NCBI RefSeq assembly: GCF_046600735.1
Contig: NZ_JBJMAW010000001.1
Span: 124,001 to 188,000 of the forward strand
Source of the DNA: Novilysobacter_A longmucuonensis
GTDB taxonomy: Bacteria > Pseudomonadota > Gammaproteobacteria > Xanthomonadales > Xanthomonadaceae
DNA length: 64,000 nucleotides
Direction: 5' to 3'
A program made the translations under genes and the position numbers. Positions 31,216 through 42,510 of this stretch are shown in pieces. Numbering within the stretch: the stretch's first letter is position 1; every line of letters begins with the position of its first letter. The notes beneath the pieces were generated by a model that did not search any database, was not told the origin of the DNA, and was given only the letters and a program-made list of their open reading frames with translations.

Positions 31216-32744
31216 GGTGACGGCGCCCGCAGTTGCGGCGCGGTGTCGCGCGCGGCCTGGATGTAGTCGGCCGGGGCCAGCAGCTGTTCGGCGGCGGCCT
31301 GCGCATAGCGCACCACCGGCCCGCCGGCCAGCACCAGGGCGATGCCGTAGGCCACCAGCAGCGCTGCGCCGGCGACCTGCAGCCGCCGTGGCGCGGCCGG
31401 TGCGTGGGCATCGGCCGGCCATGGCTCGGCGCGCCAGAACACCTGGCTGGCGGTGCGTGCCAGCGCGATCAGGCTCAGCAGGCTGGTGACCAGCACCACC
31501 GTCCAGACCCAGCCGCGCGAGCCGACCGGCACCGCATCGAGCAGCATCAGCTTGCCCACGAAGCCCGGCAGCGGCGGCAGCCCGACCACCGACACTGCCG
31601 CAAGTCCGAACAGCAAGCCGAGCAGCGCCGCATGCCGCAGCGGCCCGGCACAATCGAGCTGCTCGCCGATGCGGCCGCGCTGCTGGCGGATCAGGTCTAC
31701 GATCAGGAACAGCGCCGCGGTGATGAAGGTGCTGTGCAGCAGGTAGTACAGGCCGGCCGCCACGGTCTCGGGGGTGGCCAGTGCGAAGGCGATGAACAGG
31801 GTCGCCGTCGAGGCGATCACCAGGTACGCGACCTGCATGCGCAGGGTCGAGGCCGCAAGCGCGCCGAGCGTCGCCAGCACCAGCGTGATCGCGCCGGCCG
31901 GCAGCAGCCAGTCCCAGGCCCAGCCCGCCAGCGCGCCGGCCTCGCTGCCGAACACCAGCGTGTACACGCGCAGCACCGCGTACACGCCGACCTTGGTCAT
32001 GATCGCGAACAGCGCCATGACCGCCGCCGGCGCACGCGAGTAGGCGCTGGGCAGCCACAGGTACAGCGGCAGCAGCGCGGCCTTGGCGCAGAACACCACC
32101 AGCAGCAGCCCCGAGGCGGCCCGGATCAGCGCGATGTCGCTGGCGGCCGCGCCGGCCACGCGCGCGGCCATCTCGGCCATGTTGAGCGTGCCGAGCAGTC
32201 CGTACAGCAGGCCCAGCGCGATCAGGAACAGGGTCGAGGCGGTGATATTGAACACCACGTAGTGCAGCCCGGCGCGCATGCGCGGCCCGCGCCCGCCGCT
32301 GAGCAGCAGGCCGTAGGAGGCGATCAGCATCACCTCGAAGAACACGAACAGGTTGAACAGGTCGCCGGTCAGGAACGCGCCGTTGAGGCCGGCGAGCTGC
32401 AGCTGGACCAGGGCATGGAAGTGCGTGGCGCGTTTGTCCCAGCCGGTGGCCGCATAGAGCAGGCAGGCGATGCCAAGCAGCGTGGTGGTCAGCACCAGCA
32501 GCGCGCTGAGGCGATCGGCGACCAGCGCGATGCCGAGCCGCGCCGGCCAGTCGCCGACCAGGTACATGTCGATGATCCCCGCGTCGGCGCGTGCCACCAG
32601 CGACGCGGCGACCAGGAGCAAGCCCGACAGCCCGGCCCAGCCGACCACGCGCTGGGCGGTGATGCCGCGACGCTCGACCAGCAGCAACAGCGCCGCGGTC
32701 AGCAGCGGCACGACGATCGCGAGCACCGGAAGATGCGCGTTCAC
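31212..32744 (-). CDS. mrpD: Na+/H+ antiporter subunit D
   Basis: A 510-residue polytopic protein of the NuoL/M/N-like family with about 14 helices. Motifs such as FFEVMLIASYGLLLSGG and FCAKAALLPLYLWLPSAY, with the Lys and Glu residues of the proton path, are present. It forms the proton-translocating core together with MrpA. Start and stop overlap neighbours by ATGA. Confidence 0.94.
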   Translation of the reverse strand: MNAHLPVLAIVVPLLTAALLLLVERRGITAQRVVGWAGLSGLLLVAASLVARADAGIIDMYLVGDWPARLGIALVADRLSALLVLTTTLLGIACLLYAATGWDKRATHFHALVQLQLAGLNGAFLTGDLFNLFVFFEVMLIASYGLLLSGGRGPRMRAGLHYVVFNITASTLFLIALGLLYGLLGTLNMAEMAARVAGAAASDIALIRAASGLLLVVFCAKAALLPLYLWLPSAYSRAPAAVMALFAIMTKVGVYAVLRVYTLVFGSEAGALAGWAWDWLLPAGAITLVLATLGALAASTLRMQVAYLVIASTATLFIAFALATPETVAAGLYYLLHSTFITAALFLIVDLIRQQRGRIGEQLDCAGPLRHAALLGLLFGLAAVSVVGLPPLPGFVGKLMLLDAVPVGSRGWVWTVVLVTSLLSLIALARTASQVFWRAEPWPADAHAPAAPRRLQVAGAALLVAYGIALVLAGGPVVRYAQAAAEQLLAPADYIQAARDTAPQLRAPSP

Positions 32745-33174
32745 GGCCGGTCCCCGGGCTGGATGTCGGCAGGGCGGCTCTCACGAGGTCGGCTCTCATC
32801 AGGGCTGTCGTCGTCAGCCCGGTCTTCGCCAGGCGCGTCTTCGCCGCCTGCATCGACATGGTCGCTGCCGTTGTCGGCGCGGCTGCGCATCGCGACGACG
32901 ATGGTGACGGCGGTCATCGCGAATGCGATCACGATCGCGGTCAGCACCAGCGCCTGCGGCAGCGGATCGGTGTGGTTGGCCAGCGTCGCGGCGGTGCCGG
33001 GTTCCAGCACTGGCGGCTTGCCCACCGCGAGCCGGCCGGCCGAGAAGATCAGCAGGTTGGTCGCATATGACAGCAGGGTCAGCCCGAGAATCACGTCGAA
33101 GCTGCGCGAGCGCAGCAGCAGGTAGACCCCGGCCGCGGTCAGCACGCCGATCGCGCTGGCCAGTGCGAACTCCA

Positions 33175-33175
<1 letters not shown>
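32741..33175 (-). CDS. mrpC: Na+/H+ antiporter subunit C with an acidic tail
   Basis: A 144-residue NuoK-like subunit. Three helices are followed by the conserved DPLPQALVLTAIVIAFAMTAV segment (about residues 69-89). Beyond residue 100 lies an extra acidic tail of about 45 residues (DHVDAGGEDAPGEDRADDD and onwards) that typical MrpC (about 110 residues) lacks. The start shares one base with the mrpA stop (TGATG), and the stop overlaps mrpD by ATGA. Confidence 0.92.
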
Positions 33176-35985
<2,810 letters not shown>

Positions 35986-36168
35986 CTCGCTCCAAGGGTG
36001 CGGCGCGGCGTGCGCGGCAGGGTCGCGGGTCGGGACAGGCGGGGCGCGGAGCAGGCGTGCGCTCCGCGGCCGGTGATTCTAACCGAAGCGCGCGTGCGCG
36101 CCGGTCGCCGGAGGCGGTGCGTATGCTATGCGCAGCGTCCTTTTCCGGTGTTTTCCATTCGGTGATGC

Positions 36169-36178
36169 GTATTAATAC
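36169..36178. promoter_or_regulatory. AT-rich palindrome between the divergent mrpA and SDR genes
   Basis: A perfect 10-base palindrome, gtattaatac, stands out in a GC-rich divergent spacer of 262 bases (35986-36247). It may be a -10 region or an operator for either direction. The rest of the spacer holds no gene. Confidence 0.35.
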
Positions 36179-36247
36179 ATCGGCGCCTGCACAGGCCCTG
36201 CTGATCGTGTCCGCCGCGTGCCGGCGCCGCGCGGATGGAGCGCGGTT

Positions 36248-37114
36248 TTGCGCGAAGCCCTGATCTTCGGCGGCAGCGGTCAGATCGGCCGCCCGCTGCT
36301 GCACCGGCTGCGAGGCGAGGGCTGGCACATCACCGCGCTGTCGCGAGGGACCCCGCCCGACGAGCCCGGCGTGCAGTGGCTGCGCGGCGATCTCCAGACG
36401 CCGCCGGCGTTGCCGGCCCGGGTCGATGCGATCTTCAGTTGCGGGCCGCTGGATGCGTTCGCGCGCTGGTACGCCGACAGTGGCATCGACTCGGCGCGCG
36501 TGATCGCATTCGGCTCGACCAGCCTGGACACCAAGCGCGCGTCCAGCGATCGGCATGAGCGCGAGGTTGCGGCACGCCTGCACCAGGGCGAATCGACGGT
36601 GTTCGCCACCGCAAGCGCGCGCGGCGCGGCCGCCACGCTGCTGCGCCCGACCCTGGTCTACGGCGCCGGACGCGATGCCACCTTGAGCCGGATCGCGGCG
36701 ATCGCGCGGCGTTTCGGTTGCTTCCCGCTGCCGCGCGGCGCCTGCGGTTTGCGCCAGCCGGTCCATGTCGAGGACCTCGCCGATGCGGCACTGCGCGCAA
36801 TCGATGCGCCCGCCAGCGCCGGCCAGGCCTACGCACTGCCGGGCGGCGAGACGCTGCCGTATCGGGAGATGGTCGTGCGGGTGCTGTCGGCGCTGCAGCC
36901 GCCGGCCAGGCTGCTGGAGCTGCCGGCGCCGCTGTTCCGGCTGGCGTTGCAGGCCGCACGCCTGGGCGGCCGCGCCCCGGGATTCGGCAGCGCCGCGCTG
37001 CGGCGCATGCACCAGGACCTGGTGTTCGACGCGATGCCTGCCGTGCGCGACCTTGATTACGCACCGCGTGCGTTCGCGCCGACCGCGGAGATGTTCGTGG
37101 CTTCGGAGGCGTGA
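36248..37114 (+). CDS. NAD(P)-dependent epimerase/dehydratase-like protein (extended SDR)
   Basis: A 288-residue Rossmann-fold protein. The nucleotide motif IFGGSGQIGRPLLHRL is near residue 5, RPTLVYGAGRDATLSR near 140, and a PVHVEDLADAAL segment near 175 is typical of atypical SDRs. The start is a TTG at 36248 with GGAG 7 bases upstream; a GTG at 36218 is possible. The catalytic YxxxK is not evident, so it may be a binding or regulatory homologue rather than an enzyme. No operon partner is present. Confidence 0.75.
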   Translation: MREALIFGGSGQIGRPLLHRLRGEGWHITALSRGTPPDEPGVQWLRGDLQTPPALPARVDAIFSCGPLDAFARWYADSGIDSARVIAFGSTSLDTKRASSDRHEREVAARLHQGESTVFATASARGAAATLLRPTLVYGAGRDATLSRIAAIARRFGCFPLPRGACGLRQPVHVEDLADAALRAIDAPASAGQAYALPGGETLPYREMVVRVLSALQPPARLLELPAPLFRLALQAARLGGRAPGFGSAALRRMHQDLVFDAMPAVRDLDYAPRAFAPTAEMFVASEA

Positions 37115-37128
37115 ATCGAAAAGCCTTC

Positions 37129-37237
37129 TGACGCGGATCAGAGCGAAAAAAGGCGGATTAAAGCGAAAGAGAGGTGCTTGACCAGGAGCATGCTCTATGT
37201 GCTCTGATCCGTCTTTTTTCTGCTCTGATCCGCGTCG
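37129..37237. repeat. hairpin of phased gcggatca/agcgaa units
   Basis: The left arm has units like acgcggatcagagcgaa and ggcggattaaagcgaa; the right arm (37201-37237) has their reversed forms gctctgatccgtc and gctctgatccgcg. It is a second member of the family at 28502 and lies between convergent genes. Confidence 0.8.
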
Positions 37238-37254
37238 AACGCTTCTGCGCTCTG

Positions 37255-38142
37255 CTAGATTTCCTGCGCGCGCGGCACCGTGCGCGCCTTGGCCAGCGCG
37301 CGCAGCGCGACCATCAGTACGCCGCCGAGCACCATCGCACCGCCGATCCACATCGCCGGACCGGGCCTGTCGCCCCAGAACGCGATGCCGAGCGCGACCG
37401 CCAGTACCGGCGTCAGCAGCAGCCACGGCATCACCTGGGCGACCGGGTGGCGCTGGATCAGCACGTAGTACAGCCCGTGCCCGAGCAGCGAGGACATGAA
37501 CGCCGCGTACGCCACCCCGGCCCACGCCACCCAACTGGCCTGCTGCACCTGCGCAAAGCCGCCCGGCTCGAACACCATGCTCATCGCCAGCAGCGGCAAA
37601 ACGCTGACCAGCGCGGTCCAGCCCTGCATGCTGAACACATCGAGCCCGCGCAGGCGCTTCATCAGCACCGTGCCGAAGGCCAGCGCCAGCGCCGAGAGCA
37701 GCATCAGCACCAGCGCATCGGGCCGCTGGAACACCAGCGGATCGAAGCCCAGCACCAGCACCCCGCCGAAGCTCACCCCGATCGCCAGCGCGGTGCGCCA
37801 GCCGAAGCGCTCGCCAAGCAGCCACCAAGCCAGCAGCGCGGTCATCGGCACGTAGCTCTGGATCACGATCGCCGGCGAGGACAGATTCCCGGCCAGCTTC
37901 AGCGCGAGGAAGCTCAGGCCGAAGTGGGCCACGCCGATGCACAGGCATACCGCCACCAGCCGCGGCCACTGGCCGGGCAGCGGCCGCTTGAGCACGAACA
38001 GCAGCGGCAGGCCGAGCATCGCGAAACGCAGCGCGGTGAACAGGAACGGCGGTATCTCGCGCAGCGCCAGTGCGGAGGTCAGGAAGTTCAGTGCCCAGAC
38101 GATGCAGATCAGCAGGACGAGGATTAGGTCGCGTGGCGGCAT
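37255..38142 (-). CDS. EamA-family transporter (drug/metabolite superfamily)
   Basis: A 295-residue inner-membrane protein with ten predicted helices in two five-helix EamA repeats. The first repeat holds IVWALNFLTSALALREIPPF; the second holds TVLMKRLRGLDVFSMQGWTA and VLAVALGIAFWGDRPGPAMW. YdcZ/RhaT-like relatives export amino acids or metabolites; the substrate here is unknown. The end is convergent with the SDR gene across a palindromic repeat. Confidence 0.88.
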   Translation of the reverse strand: MPPRDLILVLLICIVWALNFLTSALALREIPPFLFTALRFAMLGLPLLFVLKRPLPGQWPRLVAVCLCIGVAHFGLSFLALKLAGNLSSPAIVIQSYVPMTALLAWWLLGERFGWRTALAIGVSFGGVLVLGFDPLVFQRPDALVLMLLSALALAFGTVLMKRLRGLDVFSMQGWTALVSVLPLLAMSMVFEPGGFAQVQQASWVAWAGVAYAAFMSSLLGHGLYYVLIQRHPVAQVMPWLLLTPVLAVALGIAFWGDRPGPAMWIGGAMVLGGVLMVALRALAKARTVPRAQEI

Positions 38143-38210
38143 GGCGACATCATCCTCGCAAGTAAGTGAATGCGCTTTGCTGCTTCAGCTCCCCGCGCTG
38201 ATTTCTGGCT

Positions 38211-38230
38211 CCCTTCTTTGGCAAAGAGGG
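38211..38230. repeat. short palindrome cccttctttg-gcaaagaggg
   Basis: A near-perfect inverted repeat with the two arms back to back. It resembles the two cccccttt/aaaggggg-type palindromes at 57739-57844. It lies between the EamA and DUF962 genes. Confidence 0.6.
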
Positions 38231-38286
38231 GTTGGGGGAGCTTTGCAGGCGCGATGGTGGGCACAAGAAACCTGCCCACCCTGCGT

Positions 38287-38763
38287 TCAATACGTCCACC
38301 CGAGCCGGCGATAGAGGTTCGCCAACACCCAGGCCGGCCCGATCAGCAGGTAGGTCAGGTCGGTCAGAAAGCTCGGCTTGCGGCCCTCGATCTTGTGCCC
38401 GAGGAACTGCGCGATCCAGGCGAGCACGAATACGCCGAGCGCCAACCACAGCAGGTCCGTCGGCCCCAGTGCGCGGTATAGCGCATGGGTCAGCCCGGCC
38501 AGCAGCACGAACGCCGCGGCCATGCCGAGCCCGAGCCGGCGTGAGGCGCGATAGTAGAAGCACCACGCCGTGAACATCGCCAGCGCCGCCCAGAAGCCGG
38601 GCTTGAACAGCGTGCCCGGCGCCGGAATGCACCACAGCAGCGCGATCACGCTCCACGCGATCGCCGGCACCGCGACCACATGGATCGCCTGATTGGTGGG
38701 GTTGCGGTGATCGCCGGAGTAGCTGGCGAACCAGCGGTCGATCGGGCGTGCGGTGGCGTCCAT
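38287..38763 (-). CDS. DUF962 (Mpo1-like) membrane protein
   Basis: A 158-residue protein with four membrane helices. The family histidines are visible: GDHRNPTNQAIHVVAVP near residue 20, a THALYR segment near 93, and FLGHKIEGRKPSFL near 120. Yeast Mpo1 (YGL010w) of this family is an Fe2+-dependent dioxygenase that removes one carbon from 2-hydroxy fatty acids; that these residues bind iron here is by homology only. The gene is monocistronic, with a REP element just upstream. Confidence 0.8.
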   Translation of the reverse strand: MDATARPIDRWFASYSGDHRNPTNQAIHVVAVPAIAWSVIALLWCIPAPGTLFKPGFWAALAMFTAWCFYYRASRRLGLGMAAAFVLLAGLTHALYRALGPTDLLWLALGVFVLAWIAQFLGHKIEGRKPSFLTDLTYLLIGPAWVLANLYRRLGWTY

Positions 38764-38785
38764 CGTGGGCCTCTGTGTAGCACCT

Positions 38786-38806
38786 GTAGGAGCGGCTTCA
38801 GCCGCG
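38786..38806. repeat. single GTAG REP element, family B
   Basis: GTAG followed by gagcggcttcagccgcg, 23 bases upstream of the DUF962 start. No inverted partner is visible. Confidence 0.75.
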
Positions 38807-38863
38807 AGCTCTTCGATCGGCCCGCGGCGGAGCCCAGCTTTATCTACAAAAAACCGGGAATGC

Positions 38864-39805
38864 CTAGTCGACGCTGATGCCGGCCAGCTTCTGCAGCGCT
38901 TCGGCGTACTTGGCACGGGTGCGCTCGATCACCTCCGGTGGCAGCGTCGGCCCCGGCGCGATCTTGTCCCAGGCCTGTGTTTCCAGCCAGTCGCGCACGA
39001 ACTGCTTGTCGTAGCTCGGTGGGCTGGTGCCGAGCCGGTACTCGTCGGCCGGCCAGTAGCGCGAGGAATCCGGCGTCAGCATCTCGTCCATGACGTACAG
39101 GCGGCCGTCGGCGTCGGTGCCGAACTCGAACTTGGTATCGGCCAGCAGGATCCCGCGCGCAGCGGCGAAGTCCGCGGCAAAGCGATACAGCCGCAGCGTC
39201 GCGTCGCGCACCGCCTCGGCCAGCTCGGCGCCGCACAGGCGCACGGCGGTGTCGAAGTCGATGTTCTCGTCGTGATCGCCCGCCGCGGCCTTGGTCGAGG
39301 GAGTGAAGATCGGCTTGTCGAGCTCCTGCGCCTGTTGCAGTCCATCGGGCAGGGCGATGCCGCTGATCCGGCCGGTGCGCTGGTAGTCCTTCCAGCCGCT
39401 GCCGATCACGTAACCGCGGGCGATGCATTCGATCGGCACCGGCTTGAGACGCTTGGTCACCACCGCCCGTCGCTCGTACAGCGCCGCATCGACTCCGGCG
39501 GGCAGCACGTCGGCGACCTCGATGCCGGTCAGGTGGTTGGCGGCGATGTGCTCGGTTTTGCCGAACCAGAAGTTGCTGATCTGGCACAGCATCTCGCCCT
39601 TGCCGGGGATCGGGTCGGGCAGGACCACGTCGAAGGCGCTGAGCCGATCGGTCGCCACCATTAGCAGGTAGTCACCGTAGGGCGTGCCTTCCGGCAGGCG
39701 GTCGGCGGGCAGATCGAAGACGTCGCGGACCTTGCCGCGGTGGCGCAGCGGCAGGCCGGGCAGGTCCGAATCGGACAGGGAGGGTCGCAGCGAGGTGGTG
39801 GACAA
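38864..39805 (-). CDS. purC: phosphoribosylaminoimidazole-succinocarboxamide synthase
   Basis: A 313-residue enzyme that joins CAIR and aspartate with ATP, step eight of purine synthesis. Landmarks are LRHRGKVRDVFDL, LLMVATDRLSAFDVVLPDPIP, ECIARGYVIGSGWKDY, LADTKFEFG and VMDEMLTPDSSRYW. It starts at a TTG (39805) with AGGGGC upstream, as no ATG lies before the conserved N-terminus. The length (about 300) is that of the longer SAICAR synthases. No other pur gene is nearby. Confidence 0.94.
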   Translation of the reverse strand: MSTTSLRPSLSDSDLPGLPLRHRGKVRDVFDLPADRLPEGTPYGDYLLMVATDRLSAFDVVLPDPIPGKGEMLCQISNFWFGKTEHIAANHLTGIEVADVLPAGVDAALYERRAVVTKRLKPVPIECIARGYVIGSGWKDYQRTGRISGIALPDGLQQAQELDKPIFTPSTKAAAGDHDENIDFDTAVRLCGAELAEAVRDATLRLYRFAADFAAARGILLADTKFEFGTDADGRLYVMDEMLTPDSSRYWPADEYRLGTSPPSYDKQFVRDWLETQAWDKIAPGPTLPPEVIERTRAKYAEALQKLAGISVD

Positions 39806-40072
39806 CGTAAAGCCCCTGGATGACACGAGGACCCCATCGCACTTGAGCTGCAGCGCACTGAGCCGCTGCCCTTGCCACGCGTCCCTGGGGCCGCGCGCCG
39901 CGCGCGGGCGCGACAGGGCCGGGCAGTGTACGCCGGTCGGCCGCGCCATGCAGTTACACTGCGGGCCGGATTTTCGACCGCCGTGCCGCCGCCGGTTCAG
40001 CTGCCAACGGCGGCCCGGATGAGCGTCGTCGACTGAGCGCCGGTCGACGGCATGGGCGCGCTGGAGGTATCG

Positions 40073-40408
40073 ATGAAACGCTGGTACGGCAAGCTGCTGG
40101 GACTGTTGGCCGGAGCCGCCCTGTTGCGCTTCAACCCGCTGCTGGGTGCGCTGATCGGGCTGCTGATCGGCCATGCCTTCGACACCGACTGGTTCAGGCT
40201 GCGCCGCGACAACCCCTACGCCGTGCTTGGCCTGAGCGCCGACGCAAGCGACGCCGAGGTCGACCAGGCCTACCGCCGGCTGATCTCGCAGTACCACCCC
40301 GACCGCCTGTCCAACGTCGCCATCGATCTGCGCAAGCAGGCCGAGGCCAAGGCGCGAGAGATCAACGGCGCCTACGACCGCATCAAGGCCCAGCGCAAGC
40401 GGTCGTAG
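40073..40408 (+). CDS. membrane-anchored J-domain protein (truncated DjlA-like)
   Basis: A 111-residue protein from the ATG at 40073, which follows GGAGG. The first 45 residues match the DjlA membrane anchor (KRWYGKLLGLLAGAALLRF and LLGALIGLLIGHAFD). Residues 55-111 are a J domain with NPYAVLGLSADASDAEVDQAY and the HPD motif in YHPDRLSN. The TerB-like middle domain of DjlA is missing. J domains stimulate DnaK. The stop TAG belongs to a REP GTAG. Confidence 0.82.
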   Translation: MKRWYGKLLGLLAGAALLRFNPLLGALIGLLIGHAFDTDWFRLRRDNPYAVLGLSADASDAEVDQAYRRLISQYHPDRLSNVAIDLRKQAEAKAREINGAYDRIKAQRKRS

Positions 40409-40469
40409 GCGCGGCCCATGGCCCCGACCGTGCGCCGGTCATTCCATCGCGGCCATGGGCCGCTCCTAC
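40405..40469. repeat. inverted pair of GTAG REP elements, family H
   Basis: The left unit starts GTAGGCGCGGCCCATGG at 40405; the right unit ends ccatgggccgctcctac at 40469. TAG at 40406-40408 is the stop codon of the J-domain gene. The pair ends 12 bases before rpe and so occupies its leader. Relatives lie at 49409-49488 and 14886. Confidence 0.8.
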
Positions 40470-40481
40470 AGTGAAGCCGCC

Positions 40482-41156
40482 ATGCAATCGACCGTCATCG
40501 CCCCGTCCATTCTGTCCGCCAACTTCGCCCGACTCGGCGAGGAGGTGGATGCCGTGTTGGAAGCCGGTGCCGACTGGGTCCATTTCGACGTCATGGACAA
40601 CCATTACGTGCCCAACCTCACCATCGGGCCGATGGTCTGCGAGGCGCTGCGCAAGCACGGCGTGACCGCGCCGATCGACGTGCACCTGATGGTCGAACCA
40701 GTCGACCGCATCGTGCCGGACTTCGCCAAGGCCGGTGCCAGCCTCATCAGCTTCCACCCCGAAGCCAGCCGCCACGTCCATCGGACCATCCAGCTGATCC
40801 ATTCGCACGGGTGCAAGGCGGGGCTGGTGCTCAATCCCGGCACGCCGGTCGAGGTGCTCGACTTCGTGCTGGAGGAGCTCGACCTGGTGCTGGTGATGTC
40901 GGTCAACCCGGGCTTCGGTGGCCAGACCTTCATCCCTTCCGCGCTGGAGAAGCTGCGCATGGTGCGCGGGATGATTGACGGGCGCGCCCCGCACGTCCGG
41001 CTGGAGATCGACGGCGGGGTGAAGGCTGACAACATCGGCGAGATCGCCGCGGCCGGCGCCGACAGCTTCGTGTCCGGCTCGGCGATCTTCAACGCGGCCG
41101 ACTACGCCGACGTGATCGGTCGGATGAAGGCGGCCGTGGCCGGCGCACGCGGCTGA
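40482..41156 (+). CDS. rpe: ribulose-phosphate 3-epimerase
   Basis: A 224-residue TIM-barrel enzyme that interconverts ribulose-5-phosphate and xylulose-5-phosphate. The metal-site motifs are APSILSANFARLGEE, HFDVMDNHYVPNLTIGP with its His and Asp, VDVHLMV-type (IDVHLMVEPVD), NPGFGGQTFIP and EIDGGVKADN. The length is normal. The leader is formed by a REP pair. It stands alone; gph, often an rpe partner, is not adjacent. Confidence 0.95.
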   Translation: MQSTVIAPSILSANFARLGEEVDAVLEAGADWVHFDVMDNHYVPNLTIGPMVCEALRKHGVTAPIDVHLMVEPVDRIVPDFAKAGASLISFHPEASRHVHRTIQLIHSHGCKAGLVLNPGTPVEVLDFVLEELDLVLVMSVNPGFGGQTFIPSALEKLRMVRGMIDGRAPHVRLEIDGGVKADNIGEIAAAGADSFVSGSAIFNAADYADVIGRMKAAVAGARG

Positions 41157-41190
41157 CCCGCGCCGCACCGGAGCCGCGGCGCACAATCCC

Positions 41191-41258
41191 GTAGAGCCGA
41201 GCTTGCTCGGCTGCCCCTGCCCCAAGGCCCCGCGACAGCCGGGCAAGCCCCGCTCTAC
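41191..41258. repeat. inverted pair of GTAG REP elements, family F (AGCCGAGC stem)
   Basis: The left unit, 41191-41213, is GTAG followed by agccgagc-tt-gctcggct; the right unit (41236-41258) is an imperfect reversed copy ending CTAC. Relatives are at 45774-45844 and 59143-59206. Confidence 0.75.
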
Positions 41259-41345
41259 CAAGCACGAGCGGCCGGCGGCCCCGGTTCACGGCAATTTTCC
41301 GCGCCGCTGCTAGCCTTCCGCACACCCCCTGACCTCGAGCCGGAC

Positions 41346-42359
41346 ATGCCCGACCCGCGCTGGTGCCTGATCCTCAACGGCAAATCCGCCGGCGACGAGG
41401 CCTTGCGAGAAGCGGTAGCGGCGATGCGCGGGCGCGGCATTGATCTGGCCGTGCGGGTGACCTGGGAGCATGGCGACGCCGACCGCTACGTCGACGAGGC
41501 GATCGCCAGTGGCACCGACACGCTCATTGCAGCCGGCGGCGACGGCACCCTCAGCGCCGTGGCCAGCAGCCTGGCACGCCGCGAGGAGGACGCCGAAACG
41601 CTGCCCAGCCTCGCACTGGTGCCATTGGGCACGGCCAACGATCTGGCCACCGCCGCGGAACTCCCCGAAGACCCGATGGAGGCGTTTGAGCTGGTACGCA
41701 GCAGCGCCGCGCAGCCGATCGACCTGCTGCGCATCGACAGCGGCGGGCGCAGCCACTGGTGCGCCAATCTCGCCAGCGGCGGCTTCGGCACCCGGGTCAC
41801 GGTCGAGACCGACGAGGGCCTCAAGAAGATGCTCGGCGGCCTGGCCTACCTGATCACCGGCATCGCCAAGCTGGGCCGGATCGATCCGATCCAGGCACGC
41901 ATCCGCGGCCAGGGCGCGGACGGACAGCCGTTCGACTGGCACGGCGGCTTCATCGCGCTGGGCCTGGGCAACGGCCGCCAGGCCGGCGGCGGCCAGGTGC
42001 TGTGCCCGGATGCGGTGATCGACGACGGCCTGCTCGAACTGACCGTGGTGCCGGAACTGACCGGCGAGGTCGGCGGCACCGTCGCCAGCCTGCTGACCGA
42101 AGGCAAGCAGGGCGCGCTGGACCGCGTCGCAGTGCGCGCGCAGCTGCCGTGGGTCGACATCGAAGCCGCGCAGCCGCTGACCCTCAACCTCGACGGTGAG
42201 CCGGTCGACTCCACCGGCTTCCACGTCGTTTGCGTCGCCCGCCGCGTGCGCATGCACCTGCCGTCGGGCTGTCCGCTGTTGCGCACCCCGGGCAATCCGC
42301 TGCCGCAGTCCGGCGGCGGCGACGCCGCCGAGCCGCCGCCGACGCTGGTGCCGGCCTGA
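41346..42359 (+). CDS. yegS: YegS-like lipid kinase (DAGK family)
   Basis: A 337-residue lipid kinase. The nucleotide motif GGDGTLSAVASSL is near residue 66 and PLGTANDLA near 96, with a NLASGGFGTRVTVET segment, as in YegS and DgkB relatives. The C-terminal domain carries LELTVVPEL and LNLDGEP. E. coli YegS phosphorylates phosphatidylglycerol in vitro. A proline/glycine-rich tail of about 25 residues follows the last conserved strand. The kinase motifs are complete. Confidence 0.88.
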   Translation: MPDPRWCLILNGKSAGDEALREAVAAMRGRGIDLAVRVTWEHGDADRYVDEAIASGTDTLIAAGGDGTLSAVASSLARREEDAETLPSLALVPLGTANDLATAAELPEDPMEAFELVRSSAAQPIDLLRIDSGGRSHWCANLASGGFGTRVTVETDEGLKKMLGGLAYLITGIAKLGRIDPIQARIRGQGADGQPFDWHGGFIALGLGNGRQAGGGQVLCPDAVIDDGLLELTVVPELTGEVGGTVASLLTEGKQGALDRVAVRAQLPWVDIEAAQPLTLNLDGEPVDSTGFHVVCVARRVRMHLPSGCPLLRTPGNPLPQSGGGDAAEPPPTLVPA

Positions 42360-42394
42360 GGGCGGCGGCCGTCGCACCGATTGCGCGAAGCGGC

Positions 42395-42461
42395 TAAAAT
42401 GCCGCCGATGAGTCCCCGGGCGAACCCGCATTCCTTCTGTGCCGACACGGGTTGGCGATGG
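42395..42461 (+). promoter_or_regulatory. possible trpE promoter region and Trp-coding leader
   Basis: TAAAAT at 42395-42400 looks like a -10 element, though no -35 is convincing. An ATG at 42408 opens a frame with two Trp codons one codon apart (TGG-CGA-TGG, 42453-42461), at the base of a small hairpin. The frame does not stop before trpE and no T-tract follows, so classical attenuation is doubtful. Confidence 0.3.
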
Positions 42462-42510
42462 CCGTCGGCCGCCATCGTCCCCGCCCCGTCGCACCCCAAG
42501 GAAGTGCCGC

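Noticed and set aside
30250..33125. Plus-strand open frames opposite the Mrp operon
   Set aside because: All are antisense to conserved antiporter subunits and have no domains or ribosome-binding sites.
36218..36247. An earlier GTG start for the SDR gene
   Set aside because: The TTG at 36248 has a well-placed GGAG and gives the expected N-terminus just before the nucleotide-binding loop; the extra ten residues are not typical.
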